This document shows positions 18,754 through 27,640 of a stretch of DNA of 64,000 bases, piece by piece; the first letter of the stretch is position 1; each line of letters begins with the position of its first letter. Position numbers and translations under genes: made by a program. The notes below the pieces were generated by a model. That model ran no database searches and was not told where the DNA came from. It saw only the letters and a list, made by a program, of their open reading frames with translations. This stretch comes from Prorocentrum cordatum (lineage: Eukaryota > Sar > Dinophyceae > Prorocentrales > Prorocentraceae), in NCBI GenBank assembly GCA_963575745.1, contig CAUYUJ010019604.1, positions 43,739 to 107,738 of the forward strand, written 5' to 3'.

Positions 18754-20476
18754 CATGGAGGAGTCGAAGCAGGAGCTCCCTAAGCTCGCCTTCTCTCCTA
18801 GCCCTCCTCCTCCATCGCCGTTGCGCCCTGGTTCGGCCGCGAGTCTCAGCCGGGCAGTGCGCTTCTTGACTCCATAGTTTCGGCGGCAGTCGAGCAGCTG
18901 CCTCGCGCGGCGGGGCGCGTGGATCGCCTCGGAAGCGGCCCCGTCGGTCGCGGGGCCGCCTCCGAACCCCGTCGATTGGCATTGCGCACTCCAGCGATCG
19001 AGGCTGCCGCGGCCCCGCAGGGAGAGGCGCGCGCCGCGGGGCTGGGGGCGGAGGCCATTCCTACCCGCAGCCTCTCGCTCTGGGCGGCGGGCGCGCCCAG
19101 AGCGGCCGCGCAGGCGTCGTCGGCGCGCTCGGGGCCCAAGTCGCGAAGGAGCGGGCGCGTGCGCCTCGCCAGCGGTGCTGCTGCAGCCCCGCAGAGAGGG
19201 GCTCGCGCCGCCCCCTCCGCCGCCGCCGCGGCTCGCCATCGGGGCACCCCGCTGCGGGGCAGCCCCCAAGGCCGCCTCGCCTTCGCGCGCCGGCTTCGGG
19301 CCCCCTCCGGGGCTGGAGGAAGGGACGAGGAGACCATCTATGGCGGCATGCTCGTGCGGATGGAGCCCGAGCGTGAGCCCCAGCCCCCGCTGTGGGGGGA
19401 GACTGGTCCTCCTCCTCCTCCTCCTCCCCCTGCTCCTCCTCCTCCTTCCTCCTCCTCCTCCTCCTCCTCCGTCTCCTCCTCCTCCTCCTCCTCCTCCTCC
19501 TCCTCCTCCTCCTCCTCCTCCTCCTCCTCCATCCTCCTCTCTCCTCCTCCCCCCTCCTCCTCCTCCTCCTCCTCCTCCTCCTCCTCCTCCTCCTCCTCCT
19601 CCTCCTCCTCCTCCTCCTCCTCCTCCTCCTCCTCCTCCTCCTTCCTCCCCTCCTCCTCCTCCTCCTCCTCCTCCTCCTCCTCCTCCTCCTCCTCCTCCTC
19701 CTCCTCCTCCTCCTTCCATGGCGGACGGGCCCGCCGCCGGGTCTGTTGCCCTGCAGATTGGGGCTCTGCCGCCGCTGTGCACGCGTCCTTTGCCAACCGG
19801 AGTTCTGCGGCGGCCGGGCTGCCGCTCGGCCCCCCCTCCGCCTCGCTCGGTGGCGGTTCGGGGGACGCCGACTCTGCACGCACGAAATGGGTACCGAAAG
19901 AATGGGTACAATGCCCAACAGCGGATCTTGTTCATTCTGAACAGGGCTTGCTGTCCACGCCGCCGCGGCCTGTGTCCATTCGAGACAGGAGGCCGCCTGC
20001 CCAACAGCGGCCGCTGTTGGTTTGGGACAACATTTGCTGTTGGGCATTGTACCCATTCTTTCCGTACCCATTTCGGGCGTCCAAATCCGCCTCGCTCGGT
20101 GGCGGTTCGGGGGACGCCGACGTTCCCAGACCCCCGACATCCTGCTTTTTTCGCGACGCGACCCCCAGAGGTCTGGACCCCTTCCCCGGGACTGGTGTTT
20201 CATTCCGGGTCGTATTTCGGCGGCCCCGAGACCCGGCGAGGGCCCCCGGAGGCCGAAAGTGGCGAAAAACCTCCCGTCGTGATTTTTTCACAACGCGAGG
20301 AGGTCTGGGTTTATAGCGCGCCCCCCAGTGCGATGGCGCCCGCTGCCGTCGATGACGCGGCGGGCGGGGCCTGCTGCGTCGGCCCACTCGGCCGCGGCCG
20401 AAGCCGCGTTCCCGCTGCCTCCAGGCAACTGCCCCCGGGGCGCGGCTGCAGCCCAGGTGGTGGGCACACCTCTTAG
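18754..20476 (+). CDS. Putative multi-exon gene, product unknown
   Basis: Three protein-like blocks on + are separated by non-coding insertions: about 18825-19400 (open, Ala/Arg/Ser-rich, ending with an acidic stretch holding EETIYGGMLVRMEPE), about 19735-19872 (ending SASLGGGSGDAD) and about 20310-20476 (ending at TAG). Between them lie a CCT array, a foldback with 36-bp direct repeats, and an IN-C1 copy. A short frame from ATG 18754 (MEESKQELPKL) stops near 18880 and may be a separate piece. Exon borders cannot be fixed and no domain is recognised. The minus strand is also open, so strand is tentative. Confidence 0.25.
19405..19715. repeat. CCT array
   Basis: About 310 bases of (CCT)n with few interruptions (CCGTCTCCT, CCATCCTCCTCT). 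On the minus strand it reads as poly-Glu/Gly/Arg. Confidence 0.95.
19837..20121. mobile_element. Foldback element between exact 36-bp direct repeats
   Basis: The 36 bases at 19837-19872, beginning TCCGCCTCGCTCGGTGGCGG, recur exactly at 20086-20121. The enclosed 213 bases have terminal inverted repeats of about 40 bp: CGAAATGGGTACCGAAAGAA near 19882 pairs with TTCTTTCCGTACCCATTTCG ending near 20076. Centre sequence differs. It may be a mobile element with an unusually long target duplication, or a segment duplicated during repair. Confidence 0.75.
20126..20309 (-). mobile_element. IN-C1 element, reverse copy
   Basis: From CCAGACCCCCGACATC to GCGAGGAGGTCTGGG. It carries reversed family blocks (CCAGAGGTCTGGACCCC, GTGGCGAAAAACCTCCCGTC). 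It starts five bases after the second 36-bp repeat. Confidence 0.85.
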
Positions 20477-20494
20477 GCTTCGCCGGCACGAAAA

Positions 20495-20655
20495 CTTCGA
20501 GTAGTGGCAGTAGTGGATATCGACTATAGAATCGGCTTACCCCGAAATTCGATTCCTGTCGACTCCGTGTTAAAAATTATACGTACTTTCGTTGTAGATT
20601 CGACGAGGGAATCAGTTTAGGGGTACACCGATTCTGTAGTCCATCCCCTACTCGA
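20495..20655. mobile_element. Small foldback element, about 150 bp
   Basis: CTTCGAGTAGTGG, then GACTATAGAATCGGCTTACCCC, pairs in reverse complement with GGGGTACACCGATTCTGTAG followed by CTACTCGAAAAA. The interior is AT-richer than the surroundings. Only one copy is seen, so mobility is inferred from structure alone. Confidence 0.55.
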
Positions 20656-20784
20656 AAAATCGCCGTCGGGCGCTTTTCTCGGCGCGTTCGTCCGGGCTCG
20701 CGCCCCGGGCTCTATAGGCTTCCTGCCCTGCGCCAGCGGCCCAGCCTGGGCCTGCCTTCGGTGGTTGACCTACGCGCGGCAGGG

Positions 20785-20950
20785 GGAGGGGGAGGAGGAG
20801 GAAGAAGAAGAGGGGGAGGAGGAGGAGGAGGAGGAGGAGGAGGAGGAGGAGGAGGAGGAGGAGGAGGAGGAGAGGAGGAGGAGGCGGAGGAGGATGAGGA
20901 GGAGGAGGAGGAGGAGGAGGAGGAGGAGGAGGAGGAGGAGGAGGAGGAGG
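20785..20950 (+). repeat. GGA array
   Basis: A (GGA)n with GAAGAA and GGCGGAGGAGGATG variants. Flanking GC-rich sequence at 20950-21120 is open but unassignable. Confidence 0.95.
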
Positions 20951-21120
20951 GTCGCTCGGGGCTCGCAGGGGCCACCCCGCGCCCCTGCGGCAGTCCGCGC
21001 CGGCGCTGGCGGGCGCTGGTCGCGCGACCGACGGGTGGGACAGAGGGTGGGGGCGCGGCCCGCTCCCCCGTGCGGGCCCCGACGGCCCCCTTCCGGGCGC
21101 CAGGTCGCCCACCCAGCGTC

Positions 21121-21304
21121 CCAGACCTCCTCGCGTCGTGAAAAAATCACGACGGGAGGTTTTCGCCATTTTCGGCCTCCAGGGGCCCTCACCGGGCCTC
21201 GGGAGCGTCACAAAACGACTCAGGGCGACAAACCGGTCCCGGGGAAGGGGTCGGGACCTTTGGGGGTCGCGTCATGACAAAATCATGACGTCGGGGCTCT
21301 GGGG
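21121..21304 (+). mobile_element. IN-C1 element
   Basis: From CCAGACCTCCTCGCGTCG to GACGTCGGGGCTCTGGGG, with GGAGGTTTTCGCCATTTTCG inside. The right terminus carries one substitution (GCTCTG for GTCTG). Confidence 0.85.
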
Positions 21305-22777
21305 TCGACGCTGGTGGCTGTCTGGGGAACGAGACCCCCCGCCTGGCCCTCGTGGGCAAACGCGCCGCGCTCTCCGCCCCGCCAACCGCAGTGCGTTCGT
21401 CGAGCCCGCCCTCGGCGTGGAGGACGGCGGGGTCGTCGGACAGTCGCCGGCAGTTGCCGCGCCGCCGGACTCGGAGCGGGCGGCAGCTTCACAGGCGCCC
21501 CTCGCCAGAGCGAAGGCGGAGCCGAAGTCGAAGACGAAGAAAAGAGGTGGCCGCCGCCTCTCGAGGTCAAGGCGGGCCCCGAGCCGCCCGGAAGGTGCCG
21601 CGCCGAGCGCGGGGCGAGGGCGGCCCGCGGGGCGCCTCTCTCCGCGCGTCAACCTGTGCTGCTGGCGCTGGAGCCCTCGGGCGTGCTGGGACCGAGCGCG
21701 GTCGCGGGGAGGCAGGGAGGAGCGTCTCCAGCGCGAGGGCGCCGCGCCGCCGCAGGGGGAGGCGCGCCCCACCGCCGCGACCTGGGCGCTCGTCTGCTCG
21801 AGCATGCCGCCGTGCCCGTGGCCATGTTGGCCCTCGCAGCTCCCCCTCCTCGCCCGCCGCATCCGGCACCTCCCCTCCTGCCGCCGCAGCCGCCGCCTTC
21901 CACGGTTGGTCGCGGGCGGGAGCGGCGGCGCCTGAGGCGCGCAGCTCGTGCACTGGCTCAACGCGCCGTGGTTGCGCTGAACTGGTTGACCCTCGGCCAG
22001 CCGAGCCTCGCTCCTGCCGAGGCTCGTGCACGAGCAACGGTCTCGCCCTGCCAGGAGGGCGTGTGCGGCCGCATCGAGCGGCTGTGCCGGATTGCACTTC
22101 GCCTCGCCCGCGGCGGCAAGTGCGACTCAGGCCGAGCTTTTGCTAAGTTCGATGCCACTGAGGTCTCGCACCATGGCCTGGCGACCTATGTTGCAGCTCT
22201 CGAGGCCTCATTCACCTCCTCCGCCGTTCCGGCACCCATGCGACAGTGCCCTTCTTCCGCGCCCCCTGTGCCAGGGTCACTTGCCGCTGCGGCGTCGTGG
22301 GGCTCCACCCACGTCGAGCCTTTCGCCCTGAAGGTCACGGCGTCCCGCATCAAGTGGTATTACTCGCCTGAGTTTGATCCCACCCACTTTCTGTCCGATC
22401 CTCTCGTGCGTCAGGCTTTTCCCGATCCAGGCGCCATGAGACTCCCGAGGGCAGAGTGGCCTGCGGACCAACAAGGGACTCGAGTCCGCATGGACCGCGC
22501 GGAGCTTTGGGCCCTGCTCCGCAAGTGGGACGCCTGCGGCGCCTTGTACCTTACCCCAGCTTTGGATCTCAGCCGGGAAGAGGCGTGCGGGGCATTCCGC
22601 GTCCCGAAGGACGCCGATTTCGATATCGTCTGATCCTCAACCCTACAGTGGTCAACAGTCGGTGCCCCTCGATGTCCACGAGCACTCATCGGCTGGGCCA
22701 AGGGTTTCTGCCGTGCCGACTCGGCCTCAGCCCCAGAGAGTGGTCAGTCACCTCCTGTGGCGATCGGAGGGAATGTT

Positions 22778-23020
22778 ACTACTCAAGCAGTGGCGAAGCG
22801 TCCTGGCTCGCCGATAGCCCTACCAAACAATGTTCTAAGAACCTTTTGTGGTTGCCACGAAATGTTCTTAGAACATTTCTGGTAGGGACTGTCTTGTTTT
22901 AACACATCGGGTGTATGTTCTAAGAACATTGCTTTTGTTCTTAAAACATTTTGGGGTTCCAAGAACATTTCGTAGGATAACTATAGGAATGCCAGGACGG
23001 TCGGTCCCTGCTCAAACTAC
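22778..23020 (+). mobile_element. IN-B element inside the pol relic
   Basis: The element occupies 22783-23015 (233 bp), TCAAGCAGTGGCGAAGCG to CGGTCGGTCCCTGCTCAA, flanked by the 5-bp target duplication ACTAC (22778-22782, 23016-23020). Removing the element plus one ACTAC restores the pol frame exactly, from GAATGTTAC to TACACCTTC. The interior has paired TTCTAAGAAC / GTTCTTAGAAC motifs. This target has no AG|G, so splicing here is unlikely. Confidence 0.9.
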
Positions 23021-23291
23021 ACCTTCCGAGTCCAGCCCGCCCGCGCGCGCGGCAACGCGTGGCGGGTCAGACTTCCAGGGGACTTGTTCGAGTCATTCTG
23101 GACCTGGCGCCCGGAGCTAGCAGGCGCGGCCGTCGCGCCTTGCATCAGTGCTCCAGCCATGGGCGACAGCATGGCCGCGGAGGTGACCAACGCAGCCCAC
23201 GAGGGGGTTCTGCGCAGCTTCGGGGCCCTCCAATCTCGCGAGCAGGCGGTGCACCTTCCCCCCTTCCCCAGGGGGGATTTCGCCAAAGTGC

Positions 23292-23323
23292 GGGTTTAGG
23301 GGTTAGGGTTTAGGGTTTAGGGT
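23292..23323 (+). repeat. Interstitial telomere-like repeat
   Basis: About four tandem units of TTTAGGG, one shortened to TTAGGG and one lengthened to TTTAGGGG, lie between two parts of the pol relic. TTTAGGG is the telomere repeat reported for dinoflagellates and plants. At this length it is most easily explained as addition at a repaired break. Confidence 0.8.
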
Positions 23324-23649
23324 CTACTAGGCGTGGCCACGAGTACACCGAGACCGCGAACCCACCTGCGGTGGCCGTCACTCCCACCCGCAAGCCACCC
23401 CACCATAAAGATCATCTCTCCCCTCCGTAGAACCGGTTCAGTGGCGACCATGCGGGTTTCCAGAGCCACCCGCGGCGAGGCGCCACCCCGGGCCCGGACG
23501 ACCCCGCCCCGCCTCGAGGTAGCGAGGTTTTCGCTGCTCGCGACCGCGGTGATCCCGAGCTCGGGCTGGCGCAGCGCCCTGGGAAGCGCGCCCGCAGCGA
23601 GACCCACGAGCCTGTCGTGGGCGCCGAGGTCGAGGGGCGAATCAAGGGG

Positions 23650-23837
23650 AACAAAAAGTGGCATAAACATAAAAACTCGGAGGTCCGCGCGGATTCCTCG
23701 GATCGGCGCTGGGGCCCCCCGGCGGCGCCTCTGGCGCCGCCCCTGGCGCGCTTCGCGCGCCAGGGAGGGGGGGTCCAGCGCCGATCCGAGGAATCCGCGC
23801 GGACCTCCGAGTCTTTATGCTTACGTCACTTTTTGTT
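23650..23837. mobile_element. IN-F element with about 65-bp inverted arms
   Basis: The left arm starts AACAAAAAGTGGCATAAACA and contains CTCGGAGGTCCGCGCGGATT. The right arm is its reverse complement with a few substitutions, ending CACTTTTTGTT. Short GC-rich loop. It splits the pol relic between GAEVEGRIKG and the CGLTLGQVDLG region. Other copies at 40424-40570 and 43113-43245 have worn arms. Confidence 0.85.
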
Positions 23838-24439
23838 GCGGCACCGTCTGCGCTCCGCTTGTCCGCGCGGTGGCGCTCTGTGGGCTGACGCTGGGCCAGG
23901 TTGACCTCGGCTCTTCGGCGCGCGCCGTGCCGGGGCGTCCCTCGTCGGCTGCTGGGCGCGGGCCTCTTTGCTCCGCCGCACGATGCTGCCTCTCCTCGCG
24001 CACGTCTGCACCTTCCTCTTTCGGGTTGCGGCAGACGACGGCACGGGGTACAGTCGGGGCCCTGAAGAAGGAACTTGGGGAGGGGCTCCGCGTTCCTTAA
24101 GTGTTTCGCAGCTTGTCTCAGGTTTTCCTTATGTTTTCGATGGGAAATCTAAGTTTCACCCATGGAAAAAAGGGGCCTCGTTCCTTATTTAGGGTTCCTT
24201 AGGTCAACGCCCCGACTGTACGAGCTGCCTTCGGCCGTGCTGGACGAGATCGGCTTGCCCCTTCTTAGCCTTCGCGGCAATGACCGACCTTCGAGCGGCC
24301 CCATGCCCCGAAGGGTTCGGCGCGGATGCTTCCCCCAGCCATGGGTGGGTAGTCCGAGCAACCATTAGTCCACAACTGTCCGCGGAGTTGTCGCGGAGAT
24401 CCGAACATGGAGGCTGGCTCATTCGGCTCCAAGACCGGC

Positions 24440-24573
24440 ACCTCCTCCTCCTCCTCCACCTCCTCCTCCTCCTCCTTCCTCCTACCTCCTATCTTCTCCT
24501 CCTCCTCCCTCCTCCTCCTCCTCCTTCTCCTCCTCCTCCTCCTTCTCCTCCTCCTCCTCCTCCTTCTCCTCCC
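24440..24573. repeat. CCT/CTT array
   Basis: A pyrimidine array directly after the last recognisable pol codons (GWLIRLQDR), so it marks the right break of the relic. Confidence 0.95.
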
Positions 24574-24745
24574 CCTCATGACGTCTACCCCCGGAGGTCT
24601 CGACCCCTTCCCTGGGACCGGTTTTTCGTCCCGGGTCGTGTTCTCACGGCCCAGGGGCCTCTGCGAGGGGCCCCAGAGTCCGAAAACCGCCAAAAATTGT
24701 CCATCATGATGCTTGCCGCGAGGCGAGCATGTATGGGGGCAGGGC
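24574..24745 (-). mobile_element. IN-C1 element, reverse copy, ends worn
   Basis: CATGACGTCTACCCCCGG, GGTCTCGACCCCTTCCCTGG and CGCCAAAAATTGTCCATCAT follow the reverse C1 order. Terminal CAGAC bases are missing on the left and altered on the right. Confidence 0.7.
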
Positions 24746-24984
24746 TCGACCGAAACCGTGTTCAGGCGATCTTGTGGGCCGTTCTCGCTATCCGCAGCGA
24801 AGGCGCGGAACGAAGACGACGCGACGACAAACGAAGACAAACGAGAACGATAGCCACCGTTTTGATCGAGCCCTGACGTCTGGGGCCTGTGGCCCCCGGC
24901 AAGGGGAGCCCTCGGGGCCCCCCAACTTTGGGCCGCCTCGGGGAGGCCAGCCATACGCAGAAGGAGGGTCGGGTGTCGGGAATG
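24746..24984. other. Spacer without assignable gene
   Basis: Mixed sequence, including an ACGAAGACGACGCGACGACA-like stretch. No repeat family match and no protein-like frame that can be supported. Confidence 0.4.
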
Positions 24985-25340
24985 TCCCTCGAGAAGAGGC
25001 AAATTCAAAAATAGGCACAAAACAAATACGGGGACGATGTTTCCATTCTTTTTTACGCTTCATGAGTATATTTGGCGCGTTGTGTGCGTTTCTTCCAAAA
25101 TCCGCTTGTATCGGGGGAGCGTAAGACCCGGGTTTGCCAGGACTCGGGTTCGCCATCGTTTTTTGACGACCGCGATTCGGATTTTGACGAGTAGGAGTTT
25201 CGTGGGATGTCTGCAGCGGGAGGCCTCGTCAAAATGCAGGCTCGGCCTCGTCATTTTTTTGACGACCTCGTCGGGGATTTCCGAGTCCCCTGTACCCGGG
25301 TCTTACGCCCCCCTGATTGTAGGAGGACATGCCCGACAGA
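24985..25340 (+). mobile_element. IN-A element carrying a nested element
   Basis: The left interior CAAATTCAAAAATAGGCACA and the right end TTGTAGGAGGACATGCCCGA belong to IN-A. The copy is about 200 bases too long because another inverted-repeat element sits inside it at 25113-25313. The left terminal repeat is worn. Confidence 0.7.
25113..25313. mobile_element. Nested inverted-repeat element
   Basis: GGGGGAGCGTAAGACCCGGG at the left pairs with CCCGGGTCTTACGCCCCCC at the right. Further in, CAGGACTCGGG pairs with CCGAGTCCCCTG. TTGTA stands on both sides (about 25106-25110 and 25317-25321), a possible target duplication. No second copy is seen in the window. Confidence 0.7.
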
Positions 25341-25383
25341 AGGGTAGGGGTAGGGGGAAGGCTCCCTAGAAGCACCCCTGCTT

Positions 25384-25433
25384 CTTAGAGGGCGCGGGCC
25401 CTGTCTATCGACGTGGGGCCCGCGCCCTCTAAG
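25384..25433. repeat. Perfect 18-bp hairpin, CTTAGAGGGCGCGGGCCC
   Basis: CTTAGAGGGCGCGGGCCC (25384-25401) and its exact reverse complement (25416-25433) enclose a 14-base loop. Flanks CTGCTT and AAGAAGCC match a related hairpin at 58340-58390 and a decayed one at 58830-58880, each followed by TCTAAGAAGCC. Confidence 0.8.
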
Positions 25434-25478
25434 GAGCAGCCTCCGTCTAAGAAGCCTTGCAGTCGACCCGCATAATTA

Positions 25479-25645
25479 TCAGGAGGAAAAGAAACACACA
25501 GACACAATAAATCCTCGATTCCCTAGAAAATATGGGAAAATATGGGAAGTGGTTGGGAAGACAGAAACCCAGAAAATATAGGAAAATATGGGGAATAGTT
25601 TTATTTGTGTGTATTTATTTGTGTGTCCTGGGGCCCCTTCAAATT
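25479..25645 (+). mobile_element. IN-E element
   Basis: From AAACACACAGACACAATAAA to TTTGTGTGTCCTGGGGCCCC, about 165 bp, with GAAAATATGGGAAAATATGG inside. Termini are inverted counterparts. Confidence 0.8.
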
Positions 25646-25856
25646 AGCAAGGGTGAGCGACTTTCCAAGGGTGCCCTGGCATCCTTGCCCCTTCGGCCCG
25701 TCCTCAGCGATTTGCGCTGGCCAACCTCGCTCGAAATAAACGCCAACCTGGCCCTCCAAGGCCCTTGCATCCTCACCGCGCATCCTTCTCATACGGGTTG
25801 ACTGTACCCCCTCCTCAGGCTCCCCTCTGCGCGCCGCCAAGCCTGGGGCCCCCAGC

Positions 25857-26215
25857 GAGGTCAGGAGGGAAAAACACACAGACACAATTGACCGTCGGTT
25901 CCCCAGAACATGTGGAAACATATGGGCAGTGTGGGGGGGGAAGACAAAAACCCAGCAAACATGGGTAAAGATTGGGGAATCCTGCTATTTGTGTGTCCCA
26001 GACCCCCTCGAGTAATGAAAAAATCATGACGGGAGGTTTTCCTTCATTTCGGCCTCCGGGGGCCCTCACCGGGCCTCGGGAGCGTCAAAAAACGACTCAG
26101 GATGCAAAGCCGGTCATGGGGAAAGGGTCGGGACCTCTGGGGGTCGACGTAATGAAAAAATCATTACGTCGGGGGTCTGGGATATTGATTTGTTTGTCCC
26201 AGGGCCCCTGACGAG
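25857..26215 (+). mobile_element. IN-E element interrupted by an IN-C1 copy
   Basis: The left end AAACACACAGACACAATTGA begins a second IN-E copy. Its right end is cut at ATTTGTGTGTCC by an IN-C1 and resumes as GATTTGTTTGTCCCAGGGCC. So the IN-C1 arrived later. Confidence 0.75.
25999..26181 (+). mobile_element. IN-C1 element nested in IN-E
   Basis: From CAGACCCCCTCGAGTAATG to TACGTCGGGGGTCTGGG. It keeps all family blocks. The flanks TTTGTGTGTCC and TTTGTTTGTCC resemble each other, which would fit a target duplication of about 10 bp that has drifted, or the two halves of the IN-E end. Confidence 0.85.
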
Positions 26216-26392
26216 GGGATCCCTCCGGGCCCCGGCCATGGGGCCGCGCTCGAGCGGGGCCGGGGGCGGGGCGCTCCCTGGATGGGGCGGGCGAGGGGCC
26301 CGCCCTGCGAGGGCACGGGGCAGCCCCGGGGCCATCGAGGGCCCGCGGGCGCGACAGCCCGAGGGCGCAGGACAAAAAAACCGCGGGTACAC
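26216..26392. other. GC-rich spacer, possible exon
   Basis: Sequence between two elements, GC-rich and open on both strands, rich in Gly/Ala/Arg/Pro. No domain or splice context allows a choice. Confidence 0.25.
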
Positions 26393-26585
26393 CTCCGAGC
26401 TCCAGCGTGTTGAAAACATCACGACGGCGGTTTTTCGCAGATTTCGGCCCCTGGGGGCCTTCGCCGGGCCTCGGGACCGTCCAAAAACGACTCAGGATGA
26501 AAAACCGGTCCTGGGGAATGGATCGAGGCTTCTGGGGACCGCGTATTGAAAAAATCACTGCGTCGGATCTCTGGGTACCTCCGAG
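26393..26585 (+). mobile_element. IN-C3 element
   Basis: GCGTGTTGAAAACATCACGAC, CGGTTTTTCGCAGATTTCGG and GGACCGTCCAAAAACGACTC are followed by CTGCGTCGGATCTCTGGGT at the end. A short inverted piece CCTCCGAGATCCGACGCAG follows directly (26578-26596). Confidence 0.75.
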
Positions 26586-26674
26586 ATCCGACGCAGCGAA
26601 ACAAAATGCAGCATCGTAAAAAGTCACGCCCGGGCCCCAGACCCTCTCTTTATGCGTCCTCTTTTCCGAGCTGG

Positions 26675-26930
26675 GTCCGTCCGTGAGGGTCCTTGGGGCC
26701 CGAAAGCCAGCGAAAGTGGTGAAAACATTGCAACGCCAGGAGCTCAGGGACATTGGATGTCCCATGCCAAGGAACACCTTGCTTGCCTCCAGGGTGCCCT
26801 GGGCTTCTTGGGCTCCTTTGGTTTTGCCATGGAAAGCGCAACTTGCCCACGCCAGAACTCAGTACACGTCCGGGGATCTCAGTGTTGGGTTTCTTGTGGG
26901 AGGCTTCTTGCGGTTGAGCTCCTACTGTAC
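26675..26930 (+). CDS. Exon-like stretch after an introner end, uncertain
   Basis: 26675-26742 resembles the element end found just before the last channel exon (CCGTGAGGGTCC, GGGGCCCG, TTGCAACGCCAG). The following 190 bases could then be an exon beginning after CCAG|G and ending before the IN-C2 at 26931. Three frames are largely open; the best-looking reads GCPMPRNTLLASRVPWASW. No domain is recognised, so this rests on context only. Confidence 0.25.
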
Positions 26931-27094
26931 CCAGACATGCGACGTCCTGATTATTTCAAGACGGGGTCCCTGGAAGTCCCGACCCTCTCCCTGGGACCAG
27001 TTTTTCATCCTGAGTCGTTTTTTGACGGTCCGAAGGCCGAAAACGGCCAAAAATCTGTGATCCTGATTCTTTGAACGACGCAATCATGTCTGGG
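26931..27094 (-). mobile_element. IN-C2 element
   Basis: From CCAGACATGCGACGTCCTG to GACGCAATCATGTCTGGG, an inverted terminal pair. It has GGAAGTCCCGACCCTCTCCC and CCGAAAACGGCCAAAAATC inside. Confidence 0.85.
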
Positions 27095-27095
27095 T

Positions 27096-27273
27096 TTAAG
27101 TCGGGCCTGTCCCTCTACAGGGGGAATATTCCAAGACAGTAAAACAAAAAACAGTCTGGGAACGTTTTTTTTCTTGCTCAAAAACTGACCGTCGTCGGGT
27201 ACTTGTATGACTGTTTTGACTCTTCTTAAGGTTTCGTCCGAAATCGGCCTGTAGGGGGACAGGCCCGACCTGA
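27096..27273 (+). mobile_element. IN-A element
   Basis: TTTAAGTCGGGCCTGTCCCT to GGGGACAGGCCCGACCTGAG. It abuts the end of the preceding IN-C2 within two bases. Confidence 0.85.
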
Positions 27274-27290
27274 GTCTTGTGGGCGTGGCT

Positions 27291-27430
27291 TAATGGGGGG
27301 GTCACAATTAGGGGGGTCAGAAAAGGTCCCCTTTCGGGCCCCTCCAGAGCCCCAGGGGGCTCGTTTAGGTACCGTTAGGGTACCTTTTCGGACCACGCTC
27401 GCCACCCCCCCATTTATGACCCCCCCATTA
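27291..27430. mobile_element. Foldback with TAATGGGGGGGTCA ends
   Basis: TAATGGGGGGGTCACAATTA at the left pairs with CATAAATGGGGGGG-type sequence read on the other strand, ending TGACCCCCCCATTA. GAAAAGGT and ACCTTTTC pair further in. About 140 bp, single copy. Confidence 0.65.
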
Positions 27431-27640
27431 CGCGGCGCAGCGCTGGGCCGCCCCGAGGAGGGCCAGGGGCGCTTCCTGGAGGGCGCGCGGGTCCGGAGCA
27501 CCTCGCGGCCCGCGGGGCTGCTCGGGCCCCTGCCCGAGCAGCGCTCCCCGCGCCCGGCCGAGGCGGGCATCCCCGCGGAGAGGCAGCGCGACCGCGCGGA
27601 CGGCTCGAGGCGCTCCCGGAACTTCGAGCGCTGTAGACCC
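27431..27640 (+). CDS. Exon-like fragment, product unknown
   Basis: About 200 GC-rich bases open on +, with charged composition (EEGQGRFLEGARVRS, ERQRDRADGSRRSRNFE), ending against a CCT array. It could be an exon edge. The minus strand is open too. Confidence 0.25.

Larger units (their letters stand above)
21900..24436 (+). pseudogene. Decayed retrotransposon pol gene (RT and RNase H-like)
   Basis: Conserved blocks in order on +: VVALNWLTLGQ (about 21965), a block ending FVPKDADFD-like at 22625, then after a one-base frame change RLILNPTVVNSRC (about 22632, the RT finger/palm region), VTSCGDRRECYY (to 22782), YTFRVQPARARGNAWRVRL (23018 on), APAMGDSMAAEVTNAAHEGV (about 23155), FPRGDF (about 23265), PELGLAQRPGK to GAEVEGRIKG (about 23556-23649), LVGCWARASLLRRTMLPLL (about 23945), and ADASPSHGWVVRATISPQL then ELSRRSEHGGW (about 24322-24420), which has the D-A-S start and layout of RNase H. 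From memory this matches pol-like ORFs common in dinoflagellates. It is broken by the frameshift, an IN-B copy, a telomere-like tract, an IN-F copy and a terminal CCT array. N-terminal sequence back to 21314 is open but unassigned. Confidence 0.65.

Noticed and set aside
21820-21845. A third spliced-leader relic (GTGGCCATGTTGGCCCTCG)
   Set aside because: Only a partial match centred on CCATGTTGG; it lies inside an Ala-rich coding-like frame and is likely chance.
24265-25020. Minus-strand frame of 251 codons over the pol relic end
   Set aside because: It overlaps the RNase H-like block on + and runs through the CCT array; the + strand has recognisable motifs.
27297-27430. G-quadruplex promoter or regulatory site
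   Set aside because: The G runs are part of inverted element ends, and no transcript start is indicated.
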